From contig NC_046676.1 in the NCBI RefSeq assembly GCF_003369915.1, positions 9,269,501 to 9,333,500 of the forward strand: DNA of 64,000 nucleotides, read 5' to 3'. Numbering within the stretch: the stretch's first letter is position 1; each line of letters starts with the position of its first letter. Shown in pieces: positions 1 to 12,300 of the stretch. The DNA is from Drosophila miranda. Lineage: Eukaryota; Arthropoda; Insecta; Diptera; Drosophilidae. Made by a program: the position numbers and the translations under genes. The notes beneath the pieces are model-generated. The model was not told the DNA's origin. It worked only from the letters and a program-made list of their open reading frames with translations, and ran no database searches.

Positions 1-2185
1 GCTCTGGACATTACCGGGCCACTGATGATCATCACACAGAAGGTTACGAGCCTGGCCTTCAGCATACACGACGGTTTTGTGCGGGAGGAGGAGGTGAGTT
101 CATCAAATTGAGGTGCACTTCCCAGCAAGGCCAAAAACTAAACTTATTTTGTATGTCATTAATAGGACCTGACAAAGGCTCAGCAGTATCATGCCATTCG
201 CAAAATGCCATCGGCATTGGAGTACTTCTCGTATGTGTGGCATTTCCAAAGCATCCTGGCCGGCCCACTGGTATTTTACAAGGACTACATTGAGTTTGTA
301 GAGGGCTACAATCTGCTGAAGCGTCCTTCCACCAATGTAAGTGCATTTTGTGGTCAGGTCTCTGCGTCACTGCAGTCGCAACTAATGGAAGCTGCAATGA
401 TTTCATTAGTGGCCACAAATTGACCTCTCCCCGCTGTCCTTCCTTCTACCTGGTTGGAAGCAGTAGCTTCTTCGCATTGCCTGCCACATTAATTACTCCT
501 GTCCGCTACAGGGCTCTCTGGACAACGGCAAAAGGGAACTGGTGCTGGAGCCATCGCCAACGAAAACGGTGATACGCAAGGTGATTGGCAGCCTCGTGTG
601 CGCCTTCATATTCATGAAGTTCGTGAAGCTCTATCCAGTGAAGAACATGAAGGAGGATGACTTCCTGGAGAACACCAGCATGGCCTATAAATACTGGTAT
701 GCCATGATGGCAACCACCTGCATACGCTTCAAGTATTATCACGCATGGCTGCTGGCCGATGCGATATGCAATAACGCTGGTCTAGGCTTTGCCGGCTACG
801 ACAAGGACGGCAATGCCAAATGGGATCTAATATCCAACATCAATGTCCTGTCGTTTGAGGTAGGCATATCTGTGTTTTGATCTGGAATCCGTAAATAGTT
901 TTAATCCCATTGTCCCATGGCAGTTTTCATCGAACATGCGCGATGCTATCAACAACTGGAACTGCGGCACCAATCGCTGGCTCCGCACGCTCGTCTACGA
1001 GCGTGTACCGAAACGGTATGGCACACTGCTCACCTTTGCATTGAGCGCCGTGTGGCATGGCTTCTATCCGGGCTACTATCTGACCTTTGCCACCGGAGCC
1101 GTGACGGTTACCGCCGCGCGAATGGGACGCAGACTCTTCCGTCATCGCTTCCAGAGCACACAGCTCACGCGAATGTTCTACGACATTCTCACCTGCCTAA
1201 TCACACGCATCGTGATGGGCTATGCCACATTCCCATTCGTTCTGCTTGAATTTATGGTGAGTACTCCTGACTCTTGTATCCGCCGTGATGGAGATGATCC
1301 CTAAACGGACTTTTCTATTTCGTTTCTCAATTACAGGGCAGCATCAAATTGTACCTGAGATTTTATTTGTGCCTTCACATCATTTCACTAGTGACCATAT
1401 TTATTTTACCACAATATATACGCGGCGAGAGGAGAGCCAGCTCGCCCAAGAGTAGCGACAGCGTAGCTGCCAGCGGCAGTGTCAGGGACTCAACACCGAC
1501 CCGGGTGCCCCAGGCCGCCAGGGCGGCACTGGCCGGCGGCAATGATCTCAACGATGATGAGGACGAGGATAAGCATGCTAAATGTAAAGACAACACACCA
1601 CAGCTGCTTTTGACAGAGCAACAGCAACAGCATAAAGAGCAACAGAACAATGTAATACTCCAATCACAGACCTCACATCACCCACAGCAGCAACAGAAGC
1701 AGCAGCAGCAGCAGCAACCGATGAGTCCAAAGCCGCCGACCAACGCCCGCGACGCGATTAGCGTGCCACACGACCAGTGCGAGATGGACCAGCTGTCCAG
1801 CAAATTGAAGGAAAAGTTCGAGGCCGAGACCAAAAACATTGAGGAATTTATTGATAAGACTGTAACGGATACCGTCAGCGGCATTGTGGAGTTCAAGAAC
1901 GATCTGATGCGCGACATCGAGTTTCCCAAATTGAAATTGCCGGGCGGCAGCGCCATTTCCACGCCACTGGATGTGGCTGCAACTTCAGTGGGACTCCGCA
2001 AGCGCAACATATCCTCTGTGCACGAGAATGGACAGTGCACCGATGCTTCAGGTGGCGCTACCACCGAACATGCCGCGGAGGACAACAGCGCCGCCTTCCT
2101 CAAGAAAGAGATTGAAGTGATCAATGCGGTGGTGCAGCAGGCCAACGTCCTCCCAGCGGTGCTCAGTAATGGTCATGCCAAATAG
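1..2185 (+). CDS. oys: MBOAT lysophospholipid acyltransferase, 3' part (5' end outside window)
   Basis: Five exons are visible: 1-93, 166-336, 512-859, 924-1256 and 1337-2185, all joined in phase 0 with GT..AG introns. They give about 597 residues. The protein is a multi-pass ER membrane enzyme of the MBOAT1/2 group, which reacylates lysophospholipids in the Lands cycle. The family signature is visible: an Asn-bearing segment NNWNCGTNRWLR and the catalytic His in SAVWHGFYPGYY. The last membrane segment ends near ILPQYIRGE, about residue 28 of the last exon. After it comes a hydrophilic tail of about 250 residues with Gln runs, which is long for the family. The first membrane segments and the start codon lie left of the window. 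Assignment to oysgedart rests on the MBOAT1/2-like sequence and my memory of the fly family; the other fly MBOATs are less similar. Confidence 0.85.
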
Positions 2186-3846
2186 TATCAGCGACCGCTA
2201 GAAATTGTGGAGAAACTGATAACCAGCACCAATAACAACGATGACTATGACGAACGTGAGGAGTGCCACGGCAGGGAAGGGAAACAGAGTAGGGCCATGG
2301 ATAGAGCTGATTGATTTATCAAATACGCACACAACACACACAAACACACTCAAATGTAGACGGAGATGCAGACACAGACACAGATCCAGATACACAATGA
2401 ACACATTTTTTGGTTTCAGTGCAAGGAAGTGTGTTTTTTAAGTTTAGATCTTTGATCGAATTGAATACAAATTGTTTGAATTGAGGTAACTTTTTAAAGT
2501 GGACTAGCCAGATAATAAATATGTGGGTAAACGTTATACATGTATGTACATTCGATCTGGCAAGAAACCGAACCTACTGAGAATATTTATTGTATCTAAG
2601 TGTGTTCCAAAAGTCTAATTGTTGTTAAACAATTTACTCTTATATCTGATTGTTAAAAGTCCCGCCACAGAGCGGCCTACAGTGCGTTTCAAAACGATGA
2701 CACAGTTGTACACATATCCCGCATCTTCTTCAATATACGATTCAACTTCATAAACTATTCGACAACTGACTGAAATCGACCAGAAGCCTTGATCCTATAC
2801 ACTTCCAAACTGTCTGCCATAGCTTTGGGACGCACTGTACGACTGGGTCGTTTAATTAAGAACTATTCCACTATACAGTGCACTATACGCTATACACTAT
2901 GCACCACACAGTGCAGAAATCAGATATACTAAAGCATATGTTTGCGTGTTTTCCATATAGTCTATGTACCAGCCAGTAAATCAATTTATAAAATCATTAT
3001 TATTGTAGTGCAAATCCCGCCCGAAGTACTAAACAAAACGAGACGTGTAACAAGTAGAACCAATGAAATCCTCTTAAAGCTAAAATACAAGAAAAAGTCA
3101 ACCAAAACTTAACTTTAGACTGAAGCTATATTGAAAAAAAGTACTAAGCCAAGGCGGCATAACCAGAACAAACACAAATCGTGCGTAGTGCGAAGTTAGT
3201 AAGTAAGACAGAATGTTGTTTTTTACACTCAATTTGATTAATTTTTTACGAGTGTGGGAATTTTTGTGTGTGTGTGAAAGGGATATATCCAGCATATCTA
3301 TAATCATATGTACTCGTATAATCCTCCTTGCCAGGCCCGGCCATGCCACCTGGTTTTCCTCAGAGATCTGCTCATGTCCAGTCCTCCACTTGTGTATGAC
3401 TTCCTACTCTATAGCTCTTAAGCACACACCTTTTATAACCTATTATCTTGTTTTACCCATTGCATATTTTTGTTAATTCAATAAACGATTTCGCCCCACA
3501 AATCCTCACATATACATATACGAGTAAATATATATTTTTTTATATTTATTGTAATACAAATGACAAGAAGGGAAGGCGAAACAGTAACAGAAAAACCACT
3601 TTCCAATAGAAGAACTCTTTCGCTTGGCTGAGAATGATTAATGCCAAGCGAAAGCCCTGAAATGCACAGAAAGGCCACATTTGAGAGCCCAAACACTATA
3701 TACAAGTACATATAGCAAATGCAGTCCAAGAGCAAATATACAAATTGCCTAAATATTCGACAAATAAATTATATATGTGTACGCTTTTCTGTAATTTCAT
3801 TTATTTTACATTCCTATTGGCTATATGGATTACAGCGGAAAACTTG
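2186..3846. other. 3' UTR of oys and convergent intergenic DNA
   Basis: No coding frame stands out. A poly(A) signal AATAAA lies at 3480-3485 on the + strand and would give oys a 3' UTR of about 1.3 kb. On the - strand AATAAA (read as tttatt at 3800-3805) would end the ASCC1-like gene about 45 bases past its stop. The two genes therefore converge with a gap of about 300 bases. Confidence 0.5.
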
Positions 3847-5065
3847 CTAGAATTCCAGACTGCCGCTGATCTTGTAGAAGCCGTCAGTCCCACTTGATTG
3901 CAGCGCGCACAAGTGCACGGCGCTACACTTTGCAGATCCGAAGTCAAAGTCCCCAAACCGCTTCAGTATCTCGCGGGCATCGAAGCTGTTTGGGCACTTG
4001 ATTTCTTTCTTGCGATAGCGGTTGTTCAGTACGGTCATGTGCAGCTTAATGGAATCGCGATCGTTGTTATCCGAGGCCGAAAATCCAGTCGTTTCAAAAT
4101 GGGCCAGGCACCGGTCGGCAAACTTCTGCAGCTCGGGAGCCTCAACGCAGCCGTACACAATGCGAGTGGAGCTTGGATCATCATTCATGATCTCCAGACC
4201 CTTTACTTTCATCTCGAATGGAGTAGCTAGATCTGCCAGCATGGAACGACAGGACTCGAGCTCCTCCAATGCTTTCTTACGCTCGTCGTCATCCAGCAGC
4301 ACATAGACACCCAAAGTTAGGTGGATACAGATCTCGGGAGTGAAGAGTTCCTTATCGATGCCTGGGAGCTGAGCCTCCAAAATGCTTGTCTGGAAAGTGA
4401 ATGCACAATAAATGGCTGCTCTGGTGTCCTATCGTCCTTGTTACCTTAAGCTCCAAGAAGCGATTCTGCACTTCGCCAAAGTTCAATGGAACAGCAAGAA
4501 AATGCGTTGGACGCATCTTCCTGCGCAGCGAGCCAACAAGTGAGCGGATCTGGCGCAAGGCTGCACACACCTGGCTGCGCTCCTTGGCCTTGATCGTCAC
4601 ATTCGATGACGCCTCGTGCTGACGTGGAATGTAAATTTCCGATCGGGTTTCTTCCTCGATGCGACGCTTGGTCGATCCCTTGAGACCAATCAGTCCGCCA
4701 TAAAATGATCTGCAAGGAAATTGATTCTAATGAAACTTGGTTCATGTACACCTGTTTGGGCACTCACTTGGACACATGGAACGAAAGTTTATAGCCGCCA
4801 GAAACATTATCTTCTATCTTGGCGGCGTCCGGGTCCTCCTCGTCATCATCTTCGCCGTAAAGATCTGTGAACAGGAATTGTAATTCTGCCAAATACTCTA
4901 CGGTTCTCACATACCGGGCTCTTCATAGCCCTTGGACACTGAGCGGCCTTGTTTGTTGCCGCCATTCCACTTGTCGCCGCCGAAATCTTCGTGTACTACA
5001 TTAACGCGATAGCGGCGGTTCTGGCTCATGCCCAGCACAGGAGGCTCCAGAACTTCGCGGCTCAT
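3847..5065 (-). CDS. ASCC1-like protein (KH domain plus 2H phosphoesterase)
   Basis: Four exons on the - strand (5065-4915, 4864-4768, 4709-4445, 4389-3847) encode 351 residues. ASCC1 is a subunit of the activating signal cointegrator complex, which acts in alkylation-damage repair and transcription. The third exon carries the KH motif GLIGLKGSTKRRIEEET. The last exon carries the two H-x-T motifs of a 2H (AKAP7-like) phosphoesterase fold, IHLTLGV and KLHMTVL. The N-terminus starts MSREVLEPP. An in-frame ATG lies further upstream, but it is on the far side of a DRE and inside the shared promoter, so 5065 is preferred. I recall CG12129 as the likely D. melanogaster counterpart but cannot check it. 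The gene is divergent from the SPOUT methyltransferase, with 249 bases between the two start codons. Confidence 0.88.
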
Positions 5066-5314
5066 TTCGTTGGAAAATATTCTACAAGAACTGCGTCCTC
5101 TCAATTGCAAGGGAAAACCCGAAATCAAAAATAATTCGAGCGACAAAAAACAAGCGGCAGGGCTGAAAAATCTTAGATGACATCTATCGATAGTTTCTGA
5201 ATGTACGATAGATTGTGAAAAATCTAGCTCAGAAAACATCGATGCTATCGATAGTGCCATCGATGGTTTCGCACGTGCAGAGTTTGTTGTTTAACTAATT
5301 TTAACCCGACCTAA
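5066..5314. promoter_or_regulatory. bidirectional housekeeping promoter with two DREs
   Basis: Two perfect DRE core sites (TATCGATA) lie at 5185-5192 and 5246-5253, followed by a half-like site (ATCGATGG) around 5259-5266. The two divergent start codons are at 5065 (-) and 5315 (+). DRE is bound by DREF and marks broadly expressed fly genes, which fits both flanking proteins. No TATA box is visible on either side. Confidence 0.75.
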
Positions 5315-6880
5315 ATGAAAGCCATGCCAGCCGCCCCAGCAGCCGTGAGCAATGGCAAGCCCACGGAGCCGCACAAGTCGTGGAAGAAAGTTAACGAAGA
5401 GCGAAAGGCACTGAAAAGAGAGCGTAAGCAGGAGAAGCTGCTCAAACAGATGAACCAGACCAAAGAGTCGGAAGCCAAGGCAGATGCTGCCGCAAGTGCA
5501 GCGCAAGCAAGGATGAACAAGCCCAATCCATCCACTCTGAGCATAGCAGTGCCGGGATCCATTCTGGAGAACGCCCAGTCCGCGGAGCTGCGGGCCTATG
5601 TTGCGGGCCAGATTGCTCGGGCCGCCTGCATATTCCGCGTCAACGAGGTGATAGTCTTCGATGATGTGGGCGTGGCGACGGCCCGTGAGACCAAGCGCAG
5701 CTACGAGCAGGACGCGGAGGGAAATGCGACGGGCACAGTGCGCAGCAGCTCGCTCCAATTGGCCCGAATCTTGCAGTATCTGGAGTGCCCGCAGTATTTG
5801 CGAAAGTACTTCTTTCCGCTGCACAAGGACTTGAAGTACTCTGGTCTGCTCAATCCCCTGGACACTCCCCATCACCTCAGGCAGCAAAGCAAGTTTCGCT
5901 ATCGCGAGGGCGTTATTAGCGACAAGAAGGCCAAGGACGGACAAAGTTACGCCAATGTGGGTCTCCTGAACGATGTCCTCGTGGACAAGGCCATTGAGCC
6001 AGGGGTACGTGTGACGGTCAAAATGGATCCAGCTAGTGGTATGTTTCAGTTTTAACTATCAACAGGTAAAAGATACTAAATTTGTATTTTCCCTACCCCT
6101 ACAGACACAAGCAGAAAGCAGCGCGGAACCCTGGTTAGTCCGGATGAGCCGCGTCGGGAGACGGGCGTCTACTGGGGCTACCAAGTACGCATCGCCCATT
6201 CGCTGTCGGACATATTCACGAAATCGCCATACGAGAGCAGCTACGATGTAACTCTTGGCACCTCTGATCGCGGCACCAACGTCCATGAGGTACCCAACCG
6301 TTCAATTCAGTACAAACACCTGCTCATCGTGTTCGGGGGCCTGCAAGGTCTCGAAGAAGCGCTGGCCAACGATGACAAGTTGACTGTGGACGATCCCGAA
6401 ATGCTGTTCGACCATTACGTGAATGTCCTGCCGCGCCAAGGCTCACGCACCATTCGCACCGAAGAGGCACTTCTGATTGCGTTGGCGTCACTGCAGGAGA
6501 AGCTGCAACCGGAACTGGCTGACGTGGAGACGGATCTGAGTGATTTGCTGCCGCGCAGTGAAGACACCGGCATTCCAATGGGACGGGATGCATTTATAAG
6601 CAAAAAGCAAAAGAAGCGGAAGCTCGTAGAAGCGCCTGATGAAACGGTGGCAGATGAACCGGCTCCAAAGGAAGCGGCTTCATCTCCAAAGAAAATTGTT
6701 CCTGCTCCAAAGGCAGCTCCTCCTACACCAGCAAGGCTGTCGGCAAATCCGTTTGGCGATCCTTCGGCGACAAAAACCTCCTTGGAGGACGACTTTGAAG
6801 TGGTAACAACCGCAGGACCCGCATCCACCAGGAAAACAAACGCCAGCGACAGCGATGATAATTTAAGTCGTTTCGATTGA
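5315..6880 (+). CDS. SPOUT-family RNA methyltransferase (SPOUT1/C9orf114-like)
   Basis: Two exons (5315-6038 and 6105-6880; intron 6039-6104, phase 1) encode 499 residues. The N-terminal 60 residues are Lys/Glu-rich and probably disordered. From about residue 75 the SPOUT fold starts (STLSIAVPGSILENAQS) with FRVNEVIVFDDVGV, PQYLRKYFFP and the C-terminal strand KHLLIVFGGLQGLEEAL. These features are typical of the SPOUT1 (C9orf114/CENP-32) group of predicted RNA methyltransferases. The last 120 residues after the fold are a Lys/Pro/Ala-rich tail. A second ATG, 9 bases downstream (MPAAP), could also be used. I recall CG12128 as the D. melanogaster counterpart. Confidence 0.9.
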
Positions 6881-7507
6881 GTTTAATATTTGGAATTTTA
6901 TATTTGTAAATATATTGAACCGTATTGCTTTTACTCCACACATATGAATATGTACTCGACTCGCATATGCATCCAAAGCCTAAAGTTGCATTTGATTTTA
7001 TTGTTTTTCCACTAAGTTGTTAACCATATTATGTACTCTAGATATATATATATATTTATGTATATATTCATGTACTCGTGTGTGTATGTATACTGTTCAG
7101 GATATTGCAGTGCTTTGTTTTGTGTTGCATAACTAGCTGTATGCCGACAGACATCGTCTTTGATCGAATGGTTATGTTCTAATAAGTTTCTACTTAAACA
7201 CTAATTGAATACAGTTTAAAGTTTCCAACGCAAATGTCAAAGCAAGTGCTAGTGCTTATTCCCTCCCTCCCAACAATAACATTGTCACATACATCCATAC
7301 ATATCATCATCATCATGATCTGCTCCATCCATGCACACTTTGATAACTTAAAGATTATTACCTAGCTAATCCCTGGACATACTGTCGTGTCTGGCTCTCT
7401 GTCCATCTGCCACTCTTACTGCTCGTATTTACAAATAACAAAAACATAATCGGTAAATGAAATCACTAAATATAATACGTGGCCACATTGTCGCTTGTCA
7501 TGATGGG
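6881..7507. other. convergent 3' UTR/intergenic DNA
   Basis: AT-rich DNA between two convergent genes, with ATAT and GTGT simple repeats near 7040-7090. A - strand poly(A) signal (tttatt on the + strand near 6994) would end the palmitoyltransferase transcript about 0.5 kb past its distal stop. No coding frame is supported. Confidence 0.4.
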
Positions 7508-7646
7508 CTATGGAATCGAGTGCAGGAAACGCGACTCCGGCAGGCAGTCCTCGTCCAACTCGATGCGTGTGTCGCTGTGGTAGCCCAACAGGGTTTCGGA
7601 GTCGTCCTCAAGATGTCGTATGGGATAGCTAATGCCATCGCCAAAG
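7508..7646 (-). CDS. distal alternative last exon of the DHHC gene
   Basis: The acceptor is tctcttag before 7646 and the stop TAG is at 7508-7510. It reads in phase 2 from the common exon and gives a short acidic tail starting [16 protein letters not shown] and ending SRFLHSIP. It is probably the canonical C-terminus. Its start parallels the proximal exon (GDGxSYP), which suggests that the two exons arose by duplication. Confidence 0.8.
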
Positions 7647-7784
7647 CTAAGAGATGTTGGCATTATATTTGAGCAGGCTTTCGGTACAGTATATACATAC
7701 AATACAATACAAATAATGTTTAAGAGTGATGGGATGGAAATGTGGGGGTGGGTGTGGGTGTGGGTGGAAATATTCGAGCACGAT

Positions 7785-7823
<39 letters not shown>

Positions 7824-10800
7824 TGGCGTAATATTTGATTGCATGATGGATTGATAGATTGACTCGGTGCCGTGCAACAGAAGCAAAGCCATGGGAGAGA
7901 AATATAGATTTTTGGCAAATTAAAAACAATTCTTTGTGGCTCTTTTAAATATATTTTCCATACTTCTTCAGTTCGTTTCACCCCTTCTTACAGAAATTCA
8001 ATAAAAGCGAACATATTTAGGTAAAATTATAGCAAAAATAAACTAAACATCATATCAAAAATATAAAAAGAACTCTACCCAAATCAACTTGCAATAAGTT
8101 ACCAACTAACTACATTAATTAAAAGCAATAAGAAATGCCTAAATCGTAGATAAAATTCTCTTTGTGGTGCATGTGTCGATTGGGTTGGGCTCGCTGAAAT
8201 CTCAGGTTAAGTCTTGGAGATTGGCTGATATCTACATGGGTGTTCTTTCAATAATAAAACTAACTCTTAACGGGGTCACCATCGATTAAGTGAATGTTGA
8301 TTGGTCCTTTCTAGGAATTTGCCTACATTCAGGTCTCGCGTTCATCCCTGCACTACACTATATTGCCCGGTATTCCCTTCGGAATAGTATACATTCTGAT
8401 CCAGTACATTTCGATATAAACTGCGATGGCTCTCACATGAATGTAAAACACAAATGCATACTAAACGCATTGCTTAAACATTTACTTAGTTGTCTATTTG
8501 TAATAGTTGTAATGTTTTTTGTTTCTTGTTTTTTTGTGTGATATGGTGCCCCCAATGTGTTTCCCAGCAGCCACAAAGGCCACATACATTTGTGTATATA
8601 GAGGTAACTTAGTGGTATATAACATAGATTTAAGAAAAGAACTGCAACGATGACAGGGCACAAGTGCAACCATTCTGGCAGTTTACACAGATATACAACA
8701 AACATACATAGAGATACGTATCTAAAAAGGTTTCGTAGCGAAAGTTACAGGGTCTAGTTGAGTGGGACATCACCATTCGGCTGGCGGCAGGCATCCTTGG
8801 GAGCGGCAACAACAGCAGCAGCTCCACTATGATCGCCCACCATATCGATGATGACCGCATCGCCATTGGCATCCTCTGGCAGGGTGCTAAAATTGACAAC
8901 GACCACCTGACTAGACGGGACTGCTGCCGTGTTGCAGCTTGATGATTGGCCGTTTGCCAAGGGCAGTTCCAGTGCGGGTTGCAGATTTAACGACTTTGGA
9001 CGGGCCTGGCGCTGCGACTGCGCCTGCGCCTGGTTCTGGCTTCTTACTTGATGTGGATGTTGTTGTTGAGGTTGAAGTTGAGGTGGTTGAACATGGTTAT
9101 TGGGTGTGGTGACGAGGGGTATAGCGTCAATCAACTTATCTGTTGGATTGCCATCTAACCTGTTGGTGGTTGTATCGCCCATGGCAGCGTATCGCTGCGC
9201 GGGGGGCGCCTCGCCGCTTTGATCGATGGATGTTGGATAGCTGAAGCCATCACCACGACTAGTTCGTAAAAGTCGTTTTCCATAAATTGTGGATAAGTAG
9301 AAGGTTTTGGTAATTTGTTAAACGAAAGTTGCAAACAGAAATGTGAGTTTTTTGTTGTTGTTTGGTTTGGCGTTGTTGATTACAGTTTAGCTTTTGTACT
9401 GGTTGTTGTTGTAATTGTTGCTGATGTTGTTTTATTATATAGTTATAATTTTGCACAGATGGTGTGTGTGTGTGTATGTGTTAAAACGAATTCGTCTGAT
9501 TTTTGTGAGGCGTGTGGCTGACTTTTTTAGTAAGCTTTTGTGAGCGCTCAGCATTTTGTAAACAACTGCTTGAAATTCCACTGATCGAAGGGGAATACAA
9601 TTAGCTAGACAGGGACAACTAGTGTGTGAGAGCACTGCTTGCAAAGTCTAATCCCTCAAGCAGTAGTCAGAATTTCAAGCATCCGTTAATAGCATTAGGC
9701 GCGATATTTAAAATGAGTTATTATTCCAAAGAACTCGCATCTAAGTTTTTTTTTTTTTAGTAAGGGACTAAACTCTGTTTATGTCACTGGCCACTGGACA
9801 TTTCGTTATTTACAAAATCACAAACCAGTGAGAATCGAGGGGAGGGGAAACGAAATTATAATTTTGGATTTTTCTTACAACTAAATTACAAGAGGAGAGG
9901 ACAACAATCAATTGTTGCTTTTTATTCTATATATTTTTAAGGTATAGAAGAGACATACAAGATTTTGTTTAGTCTACAATTTGTGTAAATTTCTTGTTAG
10001 GCAGATTTTGTCTTTTGCCTGTTGGTTGCTTTTGAACATTGAACACAGAACACACGTTTTAGATTCAGAATTGGGTTGGGTGTCAAGTGGTGGATTATCT
10101 ACTTATGCATGAACTTGGGACTTGGAAATGGGGCATGCCTTTAATTTGCCAAATCAGATAAATCAAATAAAACAAAAGCGCACAAAAACAACAACTAATG
10201 ATTAAGCGAGTCAGAGTTTTGTGATCTCGGGTGCAGCACAGTATTAGTAGTAGTATTAGTAAAAATGCAAATGAGAATGTGCGAGTGCCAGCCCAGAGAC
10301 CGGTCTTGGGAATAGAGAAAAATGGCGACGCGATGCGACGCCCACATACCTGGTGAAGATGGGCAAAGGCCAGTACTGCCAGTCGTCGCCAAACACCTCA
10401 CAGAAGTTGGCATAGCGGCCCAAATTGAAGCCGTTCTTGTCGGGGCCGCCGACGCGAAAGACTGGTGCTCGAAAAGACTCTGTATAGAGGGATTAATGGG
10501 CAGTTATAGTTTTAGTTTAAATCACTCCCGATTCTCTACTCACCTAAAGTGGTGCGATTGACCAGAACCAAATAGATGTGATAGCCAAACAGGCTCACCA
10601 AACTAATGGCAAACATGATGGATATGAAGAACAGGAACAAGATGTGAAAACGGCCCACGCCACTGCCGTTCAATTGGCCCTGTTCCGAGTAACCATTATT
10701 TTCGTACTTTTTATCAGTAAGTACAGGTAATATGTAGACAGTACAGTACAGTAAAACGGAAAAATTCATTCATTAACTACGGGCTTTTCATGCAGCATGC

Positions 10801-11776
10801 ACGGCACGGATGCATGCAAGGATAATAAAAAGTCTAAGAGGTCGAAACTTACGGCACCTACCTTCCAGAACTGAACGAAATCATGCAGAGTGGTGAATGC
10901 AACGTACAAGCAATAGATGAGCGCGTACCCCAGAAACAATACAAAGAATTTGTAATTGTAAAAGTTGACGCAATTGTTCACCCAGGGGCAGTGATGATCC
11001 ATCTTGAGCACGCAGCTATTGCACACGCTGCAATGATGCGCTCTGTCCGGCTTAATGATCTTACACTTTTCACAAAACCGGACAGAGCCGTTCATTGTGC
11101 TACAAAATACAGATTTCGTCGTTAGTTCGCTTGTGATGATACGATTCCAAGTAGAAACCTCCTTCCTCACCGATTGGTTACTGGCAAACTGCGGGCAAAG
11201 CTGTTCAAAATTCGTTTCTGAGTCTCTGGGTTGTCGGTACGAAACAGGCGCGTCACTTCCTCGTCTGGTATCCGCCACTAGAAACAATCAAACATCAATT
11301 TCTGGTCAAATTTATGATAAACTTGAACGGGGAAAACGGGTAAACCCAGCCCTCCCCTCCCCAATGCACTATCGCAAAACCAAACTGCTTTCGGTAGGCT
11401 GCCGCCGATAAGAGCGGAGCGTGTGAATCACACATACAGAACTCACTTGATCTGGCACTCGACCAACCGATGTCATTATGGTTCTCCAGTAGGACCACAT
11501 GAACAGTATCAGGGCAATGTGGTAGAAGAACAGCATTAAAATCATCCCAACGAGGTTCTCGGAGTTGCCTGAAAGGAGACCAATCCGATCCAATGCAATT
11601 AATGAATCAGGGACAATCCAATTAGATCGAGGCTACTCACGTATGCAGAGCTCCACCACATAGGCATAGTAGGACCAGGCAATGACGGCGGTTATGAATA
11701 CAACCGGAATCCACTTGAACACAGCCATGCAGAATCCGCAAGGTGTCTTCCTCCGCCGGTGATCGTCGTTTCCCAT
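7508..11776 (-). CDS. DHHC palmitoyltransferase (ZDHHC2/15/20-like), two alternative C-termini
   Basis: Common exons are 11776-11641, 11568-11447, 11277-11171, 11099-10862, 10679-10544 and 10479-10350. The gene ends with either 7646-7508 (335 residues) or 9258-8754 (457 residues); both totals keep frame. The enzyme transfers palmitate to cysteines of membrane and cytosolic proteins. The order is two N-terminal membrane helices ([20 protein letters not shown] and [17 protein letters not shown]), then the Cys-rich domain [20 protein letters not shown], then the catalytic DHHC block [11 protein letters not shown], then two more helices. The start at 11776 ([10 protein letters not shown]) is the first ATG of the open frame. 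The family resembles fly CG1407 as I remember it. Palmitoyltransferases of this type act at the plasma membrane or Golgi. Confidence 0.92.
7796..7820. repeat. (GT)n microsatellite
   Basis: An uninterrupted GT run inside the last intron or 3' region of the DHHC gene, next to a TGGGTG-rich stretch (7744-7768). This is a simple repeat with no assigned role. Confidence 0.9.
8754..9258 (-). CDS. proximal alternative last exon of the DHHC gene
   Basis: The acceptor is tacgaactag before 9258 and the stop is at 8754-8756. In phase 2 it reads [20 protein letters not shown] and then about 150 residues of low complexity rich in Gln, Pro, Ser and Ala, ending NGDVPLN. The fixed stop, the coding-like codon use and the motif shared with the distal exon support a real alternative C-terminus. 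The tail looks disordered and has no recognised domain. Confidence 0.75.
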
Positions 11777-12300
11777 TCTATTGATGCAACCAAATACGTT
11801 GGCTGCCACTACACTACCTCGATGGCCTAGTTGTCTTCGATCGTGGGGACAACTTGTGGGGCTGCTCTACGCAATGGTCGCAAAGGTCTGCGGTTAGGCG
11901 GCGGTTGGCGCGTGGGCGGGAGCGGGGGGGAAACGCACTCTTCCTTATCTTCGCTGAGTGTTGTTATTAACTTTTTTTGTGATTCACTGGGAAGCTAATT
12001 GCCAAACACAAACACTCATAGATATGAGACGAAGGCCTTTACGAAAATCTGCTGAAGAACCACACTATTGCTTTCTTCCCCAGATGGGCGGGCAAGTGAA
12101 AGTGTTGGCCTTAGCACAACGCCATAGTCTTCTGTTTAATTTTAATTTTAAAACTCTCTCAAAAACCTTCGTCGTCTCCTCTGTGGACAGTAAGACCGCG
12201 GATGAAATATACAGTCTGATCCTAAGAAATATACCAAAAATACTTCACAATTTTCAAGATATACCGTAAATATACTGACGAATTATTTGTAATCATAACT
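11777..12300 (-). promoter_or_regulatory. 5' region of the DHHC gene with a decayed Motif 6 module
   Basis: Upstream of the start at 11776 lies a GC-rich leader region and then, at about 12208-12285, a degraded copy of the GGTATATT-type module also found at 14.07, 14.94 and 47.7-48.0 kb. Read on the - strand it is in the same orientation relative to the gene as at TER94. The matches are partial (for example GTCAGTATATTTACGGTATA). The transcription start cannot be fixed from the sequence. Confidence 0.4.

Noticed and set aside
1375..2145. Cys/Ser/Leu-rich frames opposite the oys tail
   Set aside because: They are antisense reading of CAG/CAA repeat codons. The runs of Cys come from the repeat.
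5291..5944. 217-codon open frame opposite the SPOUT methyltransferase
   Set aside because: It is an antisense shadow of a clearly coding exon, with no promoter or family features of its own.
7647..7981. His/Thr repeat proteins near 7.7-7.9 kb
   Set aside because: These are translations of a (GT)n microsatellite in three frames.
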